From: Reyranella sp.
GTDB lineage: Bacteria > Pseudomonadota > Alphaproteobacteria > Reyranellales > Reyranellaceae
Assembly: GCA_029946105.1 (NCBI GenBank)
Contig: JAQSDW010000065.1
Span: 1-52,968, forward strand
Direction: 5' to 3'
DNA: 52,968 nt
Positions 1 to 7,162 of this stretch are shown piece by piece. Each line of letters begins with the position of its first letter. Position 1 is the stretch's first letter. A program made the translations under genes and the position numbers. The notes beneath the pieces were generated by a model. It saw only the letters and a program-made list of their open reading frames with translations. It had not been told where the DNA came from and made no database searches.

Positions 1-834
1 CACGTCATCTCGGGCGCCCTGCAGCAGCAGATCGGCCGATCCGTCACCATCAGTTACAAGCCCGGCCCCTCCGGTACCGGGGCCGGCGACCAACTCAGGA
101 AGGCCGCGCCGAACGGCAACACGCTCGCCTTCATTCCGAGCGCCACCATGGTCGGCAAGCTCGTCAAACCCGACTTCCCGTTCGATCCGCTGACCGATCT
201 CCAGCCGCTGACGCTCGCCGGCATCTACCCCACCGCCTTTGCCGTCTCGCCCAAGATCGAGGTCTCGACCTTGGCCGAATACATCCAATGGCTGAAGGCC
301 GGCGACCCGCAACGCGCCCGCTTCGGCACCACGACACCGGATTCCTTCACACAGTATTTCGGCACCATGGTGGGGCGCGAGATCGGCGTGCCGCTCGAGG
401 CCGTCGCCTATGCAGGCGCCCGGCCATTGGTGGCGGACCTCGAGGAGGGCCGCATTCCGGCCGGTACCGGCGGCATCACCTCGTTCCTCACCCCAGCGCG
501 CGGCGGCCGGCTGAAAGTGCTGATGATCTCCGCCGCCCGGCGCCTCAAGGTGGCGCCGAAGCTCCCGACGGTTGCCGAGTTGGGCTATCCCAAGCTCGAG
601 CAGAGCAACTGGTACGGGTTCTTCGCACCGCCCGGCATGGCGGCGCCCCTGGTCACGGCCTGGGCCTCGGAACTCAGGAAAGTTCTCCAATCGAAGGAGG
701 TCTCGGAACAGTTGGGACAAATGGGCTTCGAGGTCCAGACGTCCTCACCGGAGGAACTGGCGGAACGGCTTGCATCGGATATGAAGAGCTGGAAACAGTT
801 GCTTGACTCTCTCGGCCTCAAGACGACCAATTGA
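1..834 (+). CDS. Bug-family tripartite tricarboxylate receptor (5' truncated)
   Basis: This is the C-terminal 277 residues of a periplasmic solute-binding protein of the Bug/TctC family. The frame is open from the first base of the window, so the ATG at 148 is internal and the signal peptide lies upstream. Typical family features are the early K-P-G-x-S-G-T-G-A-G segment, a middle part on commercial-type ligand-lobe folds such as R-F-G-T-T-T-P, and the late G-Y-P-K-L-E...W-Y-G-F-F-A-P-P-G segment. Bug proteins bind small carboxylates for TctAB transporters or for sensing. No TctA or TctB gene lies nearby, so this is one of two orphan receptors in the window (the other is at 30374). The ligand cannot be told. 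Confidence 0.85.
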   Translation, partial: HVISGALQQQIGRSVTISYKPGPSGTGAGDQLRKAAPNGNTLAFIPSATMVGKLVKPDFPFDPLTDLQPLTLAGIYPTAFAVSPKIEVSTLAEYIQWLKAGDPQRARFGTTTPDSFTQYFGTMVGREIGVPLEAVAYAGARPLVADLEEGRIPAGTGGITSFLTPARGGRLKVLMISAARRLKVAPKLPTVAELGYPKLEQSNWYGFFAPPGMAAPLVTAWASELRKVLQSKEVSEQLGQMGFEVQTSSPEELAERLASDMKSWKQLLDSLGLKTTN

Positions 835-858
835 CACCCTATTGGACGCCCCACGATC

Positions 859-863
859 AGGAG
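859..863 (+). promoter_or_regulatory. Shine-Dalgarno AGGAG fixing the start at 870
   Basis: AGGAG lies six bases before the ATG at 870. It matters because a TGA follows after only eleven codons. A site this good in front of an otherwise pointless 11-codon frame supports the view that translation begins here and continues through the TGA. Confidence 0.7.
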
Positions 864-869
864 CATCGC

Positions 870-1634
870 ATGCCGCCCTTCAAGGTGTTCTGGCAGCCCG
901 GTTGAACCAGCTGTCTGAGACTCAAAGAGTTTCTATCGGTCCGTGGGATCGACTTCGTTTCCGTCAACGTTCTTGAAGATCCGGCCGGCCTGGCCGAACT
1001 GCAGAAGCTCGGCGCCCGCTCGGTGCCGGTGCTGTCGCGCGGCGACAAATTCACCTTCGGCCAGAGCACCAAGCAGATCGTCGACTTCCTCGGCATCGAC
1101 GAGAAGTCGGGGCCCGAGCTCTCGCCGACCGAACTCCAGGCCCGCCTCGACAAGTTCATGACCGCGGCGCTCGAGCTGCTGCCGCTGATGCCCTACGACC
1201 GCCTCGACACCCATGTGCCGGGCCGGCCGCGCAGCTATCGCACGCTGGGCTTCCATCTCTTCCGCGTCGTCGACGCCTTCCTCGACGCCAATCAGGGCAT
1301 CACCCTCGTCCAGGCGATGTTCCGCGAGGAGCCCGCGCCCGATGCCGATACCGCGGCCCTGGTGGCCTACGGCACCAAGGTGCGCCAGCGCTTCCGCGAC
1401 TGGTGGGCCGCCTGTGAAAAACTGGGCGGAGATACAGCCGGCACGCGCACGCTCGACACCTACTATGGGCCGCAGAGCCTGCACGAGCTGCTCGAGCGCA
1501 CCACCTGGCATTCCGGCCAGCATGTGCGGCAATACATGATGCTGCTCGAGCGCGAGGGGCAGAGCCACAGCCGGCCGCTGGTCGAGGCCGACTTCGCGCG
1601 CCTGCCCATGCCCCAAAACGTCTGGGACGGCTAA
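870..1634 (+). CDS. Candidate selenoprotein: glutaredoxin-like domain (UxxC) fused to DinB-like domain
   Basis: The frame from ATG 870 to TAA 1632-1634 encodes 254 residues if the TGA at 903-905 is read as selenocysteine. Residues 1-75 look like a glutaredoxin: a beta strand F-K-V-F-W, then P-G-U12-T-S-C15, a helix, and the cis-proline motif S-V-P53. The TGA occupies exactly the first cysteine of the expected CxxC. Residues about 85-240 resemble a DinB/YfiT-like four-helix bundle, with candidate metal ligands His129, His214 and His218 (W-H-S-G-Q-H). DinB-like proteins include thiol-dependent S-transferases, so a thiol or selenol redox role is inferred. No other stop or frameshift interrupts the frame. 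Without readthrough, restart at the GTG at 1023 would lose the whole active site. The alternative is a Cys-to-stop mutation. selA, selB, selC and selD are not in the window. Confidence 0.75.
917..952 (+). promoter_or_regulatory. Candidate SECIS hairpins just after the in-frame TGA
   Basis: Two adjacent 7-bp hairpins follow the TGA. The first pairs 917-923 with 927-933 around an AAA loop and includes one G-U pair. The second pairs 936-942 with 946-952 around a GUG loop, also with one G-U pair. Bacterial SECIS elements lie inside the coding region soon after UGA and usually have a G near the start of the apical loop, roughly 16-37 bases away. The second loop has that G, at 943 (37 bases after the TGA), which is the outer limit. 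The first is better placed but lacks the G. Codons here (TGT, AGA, AAA, TTT, CTA) are rare for this genome, which hints at selection on the RNA. Neither hairpin is proven. Confidence 0.45.
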
Positions 1635-1714
1635 CAAAGCAATTCGAGCCGGGCAACCTCGCACCGGCTTGAGCGTTCTCTCGGGAGGAATTCACCCCCG
1701 AACGGAGAAGCATC

Positions 1715-2092
1715 ATGCGCGCCAACGGCACGGCCACGGCCAACAGCACCAGGGAGCTGGTCAAGGAAATCTCGGTCCTCAAGGCGCAGCTCAAGAAGCT
1801 GTCGACATCGATCGAGAAGGACGCCAGCAACGGCCTCAACGGCGCGTTGAGCGACATCCAGGCCAAGAGCAAGGAAACCATCGACGAGGTCATCGAGACG
1901 GCACAGGCCTTCATCGAAGACTATTCCGACGGCGCCAAGGAAGCCACCAAGGCACTGATGGAGAAGTCGGCCAAGCTGCGCGACGACGCCACCGACACGC
2001 TGATCGAGACCGTCAAGGAACGCCCGATCGCCACGCTGGCCGCCGTCGTCGGCATCGGCTTCGTCGCGGGGTACCTTTGTCGGCGGAGCTAG
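1715..2092 (+). CDS. DUF883 (ElaB/YqjD-like) membrane-anchored protein
   Basis: This 125-aa protein has a long charged amphipathic helical region (residues about 12-100, with coiled-coil spacing), then one C-terminal membrane helix (T-L-A-A-V-V-G-I-G-F-V-A-G-Y-L) ending in C-R-R-S. That is the plan of the DUF883/ElaB/YqjD family, whose E. coli members sit in the inner membrane and bind ribosomes in stationary phase. The start is supported by GGAG upstream. It is followed after 61 bases by a small membrane protein gene, a common partnership in alphaproteobacteria. It is probably a stress or stationary-phase gene. Confidence 0.85.
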   Translation: MRANGTATANSTRELVKEISVLKAQLKKLSTSIEKDASNGLNGALSDIQAKSKETIDEVIETAQAFIEDYSDGAKEATKALMEKSAKLRDDATDTLIETVKERPIATLAAVVGIGFVAGYLCRRS

Positions 2093-2153
2093 GGTCGTCG
2101 GCGCCAGGCGGGCGGCACCCACAGCCCGGAAAAGCCCCAGCGGCATTTCAGCG

Positions 2154-2417
2154 ATGATCGCTCCCCTGCTCCGCCTCGCCGTCGCCTCGGCGGCCGCGCG
2201 CACGATGCGCAATACCGCGGCGGATATTGCGCTTCGCCTGATGCTGACCCTGGGCGCTGTCCTGGCCGGCGCCATCGGCGTGTTCTGCTTCAGCTATGCC
2301 GGCCTCACGCTTCTCGAGCGCCAGCTCGATCCCGCCGCGGCATGGGCCATCATGGGCGGCCTCTATGCCGTGGCCGGCCTTGCACTTTACCTGGTGGCGA
2401 CCCGCCGCCGCACCTGA
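2154..2417 (+). CDS. Small membrane protein, holin-like (two TM helices)
   Basis: An 87-aa protein with an amphipathic N-terminus and two hydrophobic helices (about residues 25-50 and 62-82), ending in R-R-R-T. It resembles the small putative holin-superfamily/YqjE-like membrane proteins that follow DUF883 genes. The specific function is unknown. No strong ribosome site is seen, so translation may depend on the upstream gene. The last 31 bases overlap the convergent permease gene. Confidence 0.65.
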   Translation: MIAPLLRLAVASAAARTMRNTAADIALRLMLTLGAVLAGAIGVFCFSYAGLTLLERQLDPAAAWAIMGGLYAVAGLALYLVATRRRT

Positions 2418-3598
2418 GCCGCCCTCACCTGAACCGGAGGGCGCTTCACCGAGGCGAGCGGCGGCTTGACCGAGAGCCGTTCGCTCACCGGCCTTTCATC
2501 CGCCAGCATCACTTCCAGCCAGCGCAGCGACGGCAGATGGGCGGCCACGGTGCTGAGCAGAATCAGCAGCGGCACCGCCACGATGGCGCCAATCACGCCC
2601 CACATCCAGCCGAGCAACGCGATGCCCACGAACACGCCCACGGTGTTGAGCGCGCAGCGCCTGCTCACGAAGAAGGGCGTGATGAACTGCGATTCGGCGA
2701 GATGAATGAGCGTGAGCGCGGCCGGGGCGGCCACGATCAGCATCCACTCGTCGAAGGTGACGAGCGCCACGGCGGCGACCATCGCGATCAAAACAGGCGC
2801 GCCCACGAACGGAACGAAGGAGGCGAGCCCCATCAGGAAGCCCCAGATGACGGCATTGGGCAGGCCTAAAACGGCCAGGGCCGTCGCCGAGCACGCCGCG
2901 ACACAGGAATAGATGACGGCGAGCGAGAAAAGGTAGTGGCCGACCCGCTCGTTGATGTCGCGCATCACGCGCGCCAGCCGCACCCGGGTGGCGAACGTCA
3001 GCGGGACGCGCAGAAGCTGGCGCCGGTGGTCGTTACGATGCACCAGCAGCATGAAGGCCAGCACCGCGGCGTAGCCCAGCTGCAGCACGACGCCGGGCGT
3101 CGTGCTGGCCAGCTGACCCAGCAACGTCTTGCCATCGTGGACCACGACCTTCTCGACGGCCGGCGCGGCCGGGCTCGCCGGCGCTGCGGAGGTCGTTGCT
3201 TCCTCGACCTGCTTGGTCACTTTCTGAAGGATCGCGATCGACTCGCGCACGCCCTCAAGTTTTTTCTCCAGCCGGTAGGTGAGCGTGGGCGCATCGGCGA
3301 TCCAGCCCGCGATCGAGGGGACGGCCAGCGCCAGGAGGCCCCCCACGACGATCGCCAGCAACGACACCGAGGCGGCAGCGGCCAATATCTTCGGCACGCG
3401 CAGGCGCTCCAGCGCATTGGCGACCGGCATCAGCATCAACGCCAGAACCATCGCGCCGGCCGTGGGGATGAGAAAGTCGCGCGCGAGATAGCCCACGACG
3501 CCCACGGCGCAGACGGCCAAGACGATCAAGGGGCGGCGAATCGCCGAACTCCCGCGCAGGTGGACGGTCTGTACGCGAACTGTCGATTTTTCGGCCAC
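2387..3598 (-). CDS. AI-2E family (PerM/YdiK-like) transporter
   Basis: About 403 residues with several membrane segments: two near the N-terminus (V-L-A-V-C-A-V-G-V-V-G-Y-L and G-A-M-V-L-A-L-M-L-M-P), a third pair after them, a long soluble region (about 115-190, with an Ala/Pro-rich linker), then four more C-terminal helices containing G-x-P-N-A-V-I-W-G and the F-V-P-F-V-G-A-P motif. These are family traits of the AI-2E/PerM permeases, which export small molecules or act in Na+/H+ exchange. The frame is open to 3754, but that extension has no family similarity and collides with the divergent gene at 3738. The GTG at 3598 is preferred. The start is uncertain. Confidence 0.8.
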   Translation of the reverse strand: MAEKSTVRVQTVHLRGSSAIRRPLIVLAVCAVGVVGYLARDFLIPTAGAMVLALMLMPVANALERLRVPKILAAAASVSLLAIVVGGLLALAVPSIAGWIADAPTLTYRLEKKLEGVRESIAILQKVTKQVEEATTSAAPASPAAPAVEKVVVHDGKTLLGQLASTTPGVVLQLGYAAVLAFMLLVHRNDHRRQLLRVPLTFATRVRLARVMRDINERVGHYLFSLAVIYSCVAACSATALAVLGLPNAVIWGFLMGLASFVPFVGAPVLIAMVAAVALVTFDEWMLIVAAPAALTLIHLAESQFITPFFVSRRCALNTVGVFVGIALLGWMWGVIGAIVAVPLLILLSTVAAHLPSLRWLEVMLADERPVSERLSVKPPLASVKRPPVQVRAAQVRRRVATR

Positions 3599-3737
3599 CC
3601 TACCCTCGCTGATCGGCGTCAACGCCGAACGAGGCCAATAGTTCCTGGGGATAGACGGGAACCGGCAGAAACCGCGAGACCGGCCGGGCGTTGTATGGGC
3701 ACTCACGTCAAGGAGGCGCACTGCAAGGAGGTGTTCG

Positions 3738-4160
3738 ATGATCTTCAATCTCAAAATTCACCCGATTCTCGCCGCTGGCCTTCTCGCGGGCTTCGCCGCG
3801 CTGACGGCTCCCGGTCTCTCGGCCAATGCCCAGAACCTGGCCGCGGCAGCGCCAAGCAACAGTGTCGCCAAGCCGCGCCCCGGCTACATGATCTTCTTCG
3901 AGCCGAGCAGCACCGAGGTCTCGCCGACGGCGGCCGGCACGATCCGCACCGCCGCGCGCGCGGCGCGCGCGAACAAGGCGCCCATGGTCCGGATCGTCGG
4001 ACGGGCCGACCATGCCGAGGCGGTGAAGGCCGAACTGGTGCGCCAGGGCATCTCTGCATCGTCGATCTTGCTGGTCGGCCGCGACGACACCGGCCCGCTC
4101 GTCCGCGCCTCGACCGGCGTCGCCGAGCCGATCAACCGGCGTGTCCTGATCGCCTTCTAA
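3738..4160 (+). CDS. Secreted OmpA-like C-terminal domain protein
   Basis: A 140-aa protein with a clear signal peptide (cleavage near A-N-A-Q, residue about 32). The mature part resembles a shortened OmpA/MotB peptidoglycan-binding domain: F-F-E-P-S-S-T-E-V-S replaces the usual F-F-D-x-x-S, followed by I-V-G-R-A-D-H (family: V-x-G-H-T-D) and the final N-R-R-V-L-I. It lacks other domains. A strong AAGGAGGT sits seven bases before the ATG. It is likely periplasmic or outer-membrane associated. The usual acidic ligand positions differ, so peptidoglycan binding is an inference. Confidence 0.75.
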   Translation: MIFNLKIHPILAAGLLAGFAALTAPGLSANAQNLAAAAPSNSVAKPRPGYMIFFEPSSTEVSPTAAGTIRTAARAARANKAPMVRIVGRADHAEAVKAELVRQGISASSILLVGRDDTGPLVRASTGVAEPINRRVLIAF

Positions 4161-4244
4161 GGGTTCCTCTGTGCGGGACCGTAGGTTTGCCGCGAGCTCC
4201 GCGAGAGTTCTAGGCTCCCGCGGACGCCCTCGAGGACAAGCCCC

Positions 4245-4988
4245 ATGCCGATGCTCAAGCGACCCGATGCCGAGATCCACTACGAGGTTCACGGCAAGGG
4301 CTTTCCTATTCTGCTCTATGCGCCCGGCGGTCTGCGCTCGAACGTCGAGTTCTGGGGCCCCGCCCCCGACGGGACGCCACGCTCCTGGATGGACCCCCGC
4401 ACCGCATTGGCCGACCGATTCACCGTGATCTCGATGGACCAGCGCAACGCCGGCAGGTCGGTGGCCGAAGTGAAACCCGATCACGGCTGGCACACCTTCG
4501 CCGCCGATCATCTGGCGTTGATCGATCATCTCGGATTCGAGAAGTTCCATGTCATGGGCGGCTGCATCGGCGACAGTTACTGCTTCGAGGCCATAGAGCA
4601 GGCGCCCGACCGCGTCGCCGCGGCGGTGCTGCAGAACCCGATCGGCCTGCATGAAAACCGCGACACCTGGGATGCCGCGGTCAAGGCCTATGGGGAGACC
4701 GTGCGGGCGCGCGATCCCACGATCCCGCAGTCGGCCATCGACATCTTCGGCCACAACATGTTCGGCAACGATTTCGTCTTCTCGGTCACCCGCGATTTCG
4801 TGAAGGCCTGCAAGACGCCGCTCTTCCTCCAGCCCGGCATCGACAAGCCGCACCCCGCCCCGACCAGCGCCGAGATCGCAGCCCTCGCGCCCGACATCGT
4901 GGTCCAGAGGGACTGGCGCGGGCCTGAGTTCCTGGCCCAATCGATCAGGCGCGTCGGCGACTTCCTGGTGAAGCACACGCCGGCGTGA
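4245..4988 (+). CDS. Alpha/beta hydrolase with Cys at the nucleophile elbow
   Basis: A 247-aa alpha/beta hydrolase fold: oxyanion-side P-G-G near residue 28, the strand-4 motif D-Q-R-N-A-G-R-S (65-72), and the nucleophile elbow H-V-M-G-G-C107-I-G. The usual Gly-x-Ser-x-Gly is Gly-Gly-Cys-Ile-Gly, as in cysteine-nucleophile relatives such as dienelactone hydrolase. A typical final G-H histidine is not obvious near the C-terminus, so the catalytic set may be altered. The start follows GAGGA. The substrate is unknown. It stands alone, ending right beside the convergent broken STAS-like gene. Confidence 0.8.
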   Translation: MPMLKRPDAEIHYEVHGKGFPILLYAPGGLRSNVEFWGPAPDGTPRSWMDPRTALADRFTVISMDQRNAGRSVAEVKPDHGWHTFAADHLALIDHLGFEKFHVMGGCIGDSYCFEAIEQAPDRVAAAVLQNPIGLHENRDTWDAAVKAYGETVRARDPTIPQSAIDIFGHNMFGNDFVFSVTRDFVKACKTPLFLQPGIDKPHPAPTSAEIAALAPDIVVQRDWRGPEFLAQSIRRVGDFLVKHTPA

Positions 4989-5411
4989 TCACTTCTCTTC
5001 CGGGTCGGGTCGCCCTGACCCCTCCGGAAAAAACTTCGGCATGTTCTCGCGCACCCACGCGCGGGCGTGGCGGAGGCTGTTGAAGACCTTCACCGGCCGC
5101 TCCCCCGCCGTGAGCTCGGCGAATTTCCGGGCCTACTCGCCGCTTTTGGGATCGACGACGAAAGCCAGCGGACCGCGGGTTCCGGCATGGGGATCGGCGC
5201 GCATGAACGCGGCAATGGCCGCCATCCGTCCGTCGTCGATGGGAGAAGTCGCCGCCGTGGTGTCGATGATCTTGCCGTAGTGCTGCCGGCCCGTCTTCAG
5301 GAACTCGCGCGCGACGTCGGCGATATCGTCCGGCGTGATCTCGCCGAGGCCGACGGCGATCACGAGCCGATGGAGATCGGAGATATCGAGATGGATGGGC
5401 ATGGGCGCCAT
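4989..5411 (-). pseudogene. STAS-like small protein, broken by an in-frame amber codon
   Basis: The first 92 codons (M-A-P-M-P-I-H-L-D-I-S...) give a small alpha/beta protein ending S-G-E, then TAG (5133-5135). The same frame carries on for 47 more codons with the rest of the domain (F-A-E-L-T-A-G-E-R-P-V-K-V-F) to a TGA at 4989-4991. The neighbour at 5466-5848 has the same two halves joined (F-A-E-L-T-T-G-E-R-P-V-K-V-F), so the TAG breaks an ancestral gene of about 140 residues. The family resembles small STAS/SpoIIAA-like proteins common in alphaproteobacteria. A truncated product is possible. Confidence 0.65.
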
Positions 5412-5465
5412 TTTAAGGAGCTTTGACCGCCGTACCAGTGCGCGGTGGCGAGATCGCGGCAGCCG

Positions 5466-5848
5466 TCAGCGTCGTGGCTGGATCGCCGCACTCTCGTCGA
5501 GCCACTTCCGGGCGGCGTGGAGGGTGCGAAAAACCTTCACCGGCCGCTCCCCCGTCGTCAGTTCGGCGAATCTCTCGGCGACCGGGCTCCCCGCGGCATC
5601 GACGACGAAGGCCAGCGGGCCTCGGACGGTCATGGCGGGATCGGTTCTCAGCACGGCGGCGGCAGATGCCAATTCGGCGTCGTCGACGAGCAGGTTGGCG
5701 GCCGTGATATCGACGATCTTGGATAGGGCATCATGTCGGCGTCCGCGAACTGATGCGCCAGGGCCAGCAACTCGCCGGCCCTGGCATCGCCGATGATGAC
5801 AACCATTACGAGTCTGTTGAGACGGGAGATATCGAGATGGATCGCCAT
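5466..5848 (-). pseudogene. STAS-like paralogue, broken by a one-base deletion
   Basis: The N-terminal half (M-A-I-H-L-D-I-S-R-L-N-R-L-V) is read in one frame and the C-terminal half (K-I-V-D-I-T-A-A-N-L...F-V-V-D-A-A-G-S-P...) in another. Aligning with the upstream-strand paralogue places the shift at about 5722-5723, where one base is missing between codons for Tyr and Lys (TAT-CC-AAG). A single restored base would give about 128 residues. This is either a real frameshift or a sequencing error. The gene is a tandem duplicate of 4989-5411. Confidence 0.65.
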
Positions 5849-5902
5849 GGGGGCTCACGAAACTGTCGGCCGACCATGCGCCAGCGGCTCGCCTGAAGCT
5901 AT

Positions 5903-5931
5903 CCCATATTCTACGCCTTTGTAAATCTCAA
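5903..5931 (-). promoter_or_regulatory. Sigma-70-like promoter for the STAS-like pair
   Basis: On the minus strand, TTGAGA (5931-5926) and TATGGG (5908-5903) are separated by 17 bases in a locally AT-rich patch upstream of the gene starting at 5848. It is a fair match to the -35/-10 consensus and is seen by eye only. Confidence 0.35.
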
Positions 5932-5968
5932 CTGAAATACAACCCGGGCTGCTGCCGATGGGCCGACC

Positions 5969-7075
5969 TCAGCCCAGGGCCGGGAACACCACCTCGCTCA
6001 GGACCGCAAGATTGACTCGGTTCTGCTCGATACCGGGTTTGCGATAGTTACCGCAGTTCATCGCCACGACGAGATCGAGGCCGGGGAAGACATAGAGTTT
6101 CTGGCCGCCCCAGCCGATGCCGCCGAACCAGTACTGCCGCCGGCCGTCGACCATGTCGTCGTAGATGTACCAGTGGTAGCCGTAGCTGCGCGGCCCCCCG
6201 ATGTGGACGACGGGCGTGGTGATACGCTTCACCCAGTCTGCCGGCACGATTTGCTTGCCCTGCCAGACACCACCGGCCAGTGCGAGTTGGCCCAGTTTCA
6301 GCATATCGCGCGGCAGCAGCCGGCAGCCCGACGCCGCGCGCGGCTCGCCATCGGCACTGACCGCCCATTCGCTGGGGCCAAAGCCCATCGGGTCGAACAG
6401 GACGCGGCGGGCATAGGCCGGCAGCCTCTCACCCGTGCCCTTGGCGATCAACCGTCCGAGAATCGCGGTCGCGGCGCCGCAATAGGTCCACTTCACGCCG
6501 GGCTCGCCCACGATCGGTAATCCGAGGATGAAGCGGAAGCGGTCGGGCGCTGCCTCCATCGCGATCTCGCTGTTGCGCAGATCGCTGCCATAGGGAACCG
6601 TGAGTTCATCCCACTCCAGGCCCATCGTCATGCTGAGCACGTGGGCAATCGTGATCTTGTCGCGGCCGGGCTGCTGGGCGAGGTCGGCATAGTCGGGGAA
6701 CTGCTCGTAGAGCTTGGCCTCGGGCGGCGGCACCTTGCCTTGGGCGAGCGCGATGCCATAGGCGAGACCGACCACACTCTTGGATACGGATCGGAGGTCG
6801 TGCAGCACCTCGGGCCCGAAGCTGGTGATGCCGCCGTCGTTGCGCGATATGTCCTCGTACTGGCCCCGCCCGTAATGCTCGAACAACGTCTTGCCGCCCC
6901 GATTAACCAGCAAAGCGTCCAGGCCGTTCACCTTGCCGCTCTGCTCGGCCACCGCGAGACGTTGCGCGAAATCGCCGGCGGCGAAGGCGCGGCGCGTGGG
7001 GGTGGTCAGGAAAGGTGCAGTCAAGAGTCCGGCTCCGAGAACGGTCAACAGATGGCGGCGGTCGAGAAGGAACAT
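5969..7075 (-). CDS. Serine hydrolase, beta-lactamase class C / esterase family
   Basis: A 368-aa exported enzyme. The N-terminus has R-R-H-L-L-T-V-L-G-A-G, a Tat-like signal. The catalytic S-x-x-K is S96-V-S-K99. A later Tyr (T-Y-C-G, about residue 215) stands in for the Y-x-N motif, and G-G-I-G-W-G-G near the C-terminus replaces the K-T-G region. The family includes class C beta-lactamases, D,D-peptidases and esterases such as EstB; the altered second and third motifs argue for an esterase or 6-aminohexanoate-dimer-hydrolase-like enzyme. ATG 7075 has GGAG upstream, so it is chosen over the GTG at 7078. Confidence 0.85.
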   Translation of the reverse strand: MFLLDRRHLLTVLGAGLLTAPFLTTPTRRAFAAGDFAQRLAVAEQSGKVNGLDALLVNRGGKTLFEHYGRGQYEDISRNDGGITSFGPEVLHDLRSVSKSVVGLAYGIALAQGKVPPPEAKLYEQFPDYADLAQQPGRDKITIAHVLSMTMGLEWDELTVPYGSDLRNSEIAMEAAPDRFRFILGLPIVGEPGVKWTYCGAATAILGRLIAKGTGERLPAYARRVLFDPMGFGPSEWAVSADGEPRAASGCRLLPRDMLKLGQLALAGGVWQGKQIVPADWVKRITTPVVHIGGPRSYGYHWYIYDDMVDGRRQYWFGGIGWGGQKLYVFPGLDLVVAMNCGNYRKPGIEQNRVNLAVLSEVVFPALG

Positions 7076-7162
7076 CACTTTATCTCCGGTGGGCGATGCC
7101 CTGGAGTGAGCCTCCGCAGTTTCGCTGTCTTTTCGCTTGGGTAAAGTTGTGTAAAGGCCGCA

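Noticed and set aside
933-1664. 243-aa open frame on the minus strand opposite the selenoprotein candidate
   Set aside because: It has no recognisable domain and is low-complexity Ala/Arg/Val-rich. The plus-strand frame has clear motifs, a ribosome site and coding-like third-base GC, so this is an antisense shadow.
3598-3754. N-terminal extension of the AI-2E permease
   Set aside because: It overlaps the signal-peptide gene starting at 3738 and has no hydrophobic or family-like sequence.
5133-5135. In-frame TAG as pyrrolysine
   Set aside because: Pyrrolysine is not expected in this kind of organism, the paralogue does not have a catalytic Lys here, and the neighbour copy is also broken. A plain nonsense change is simpler.
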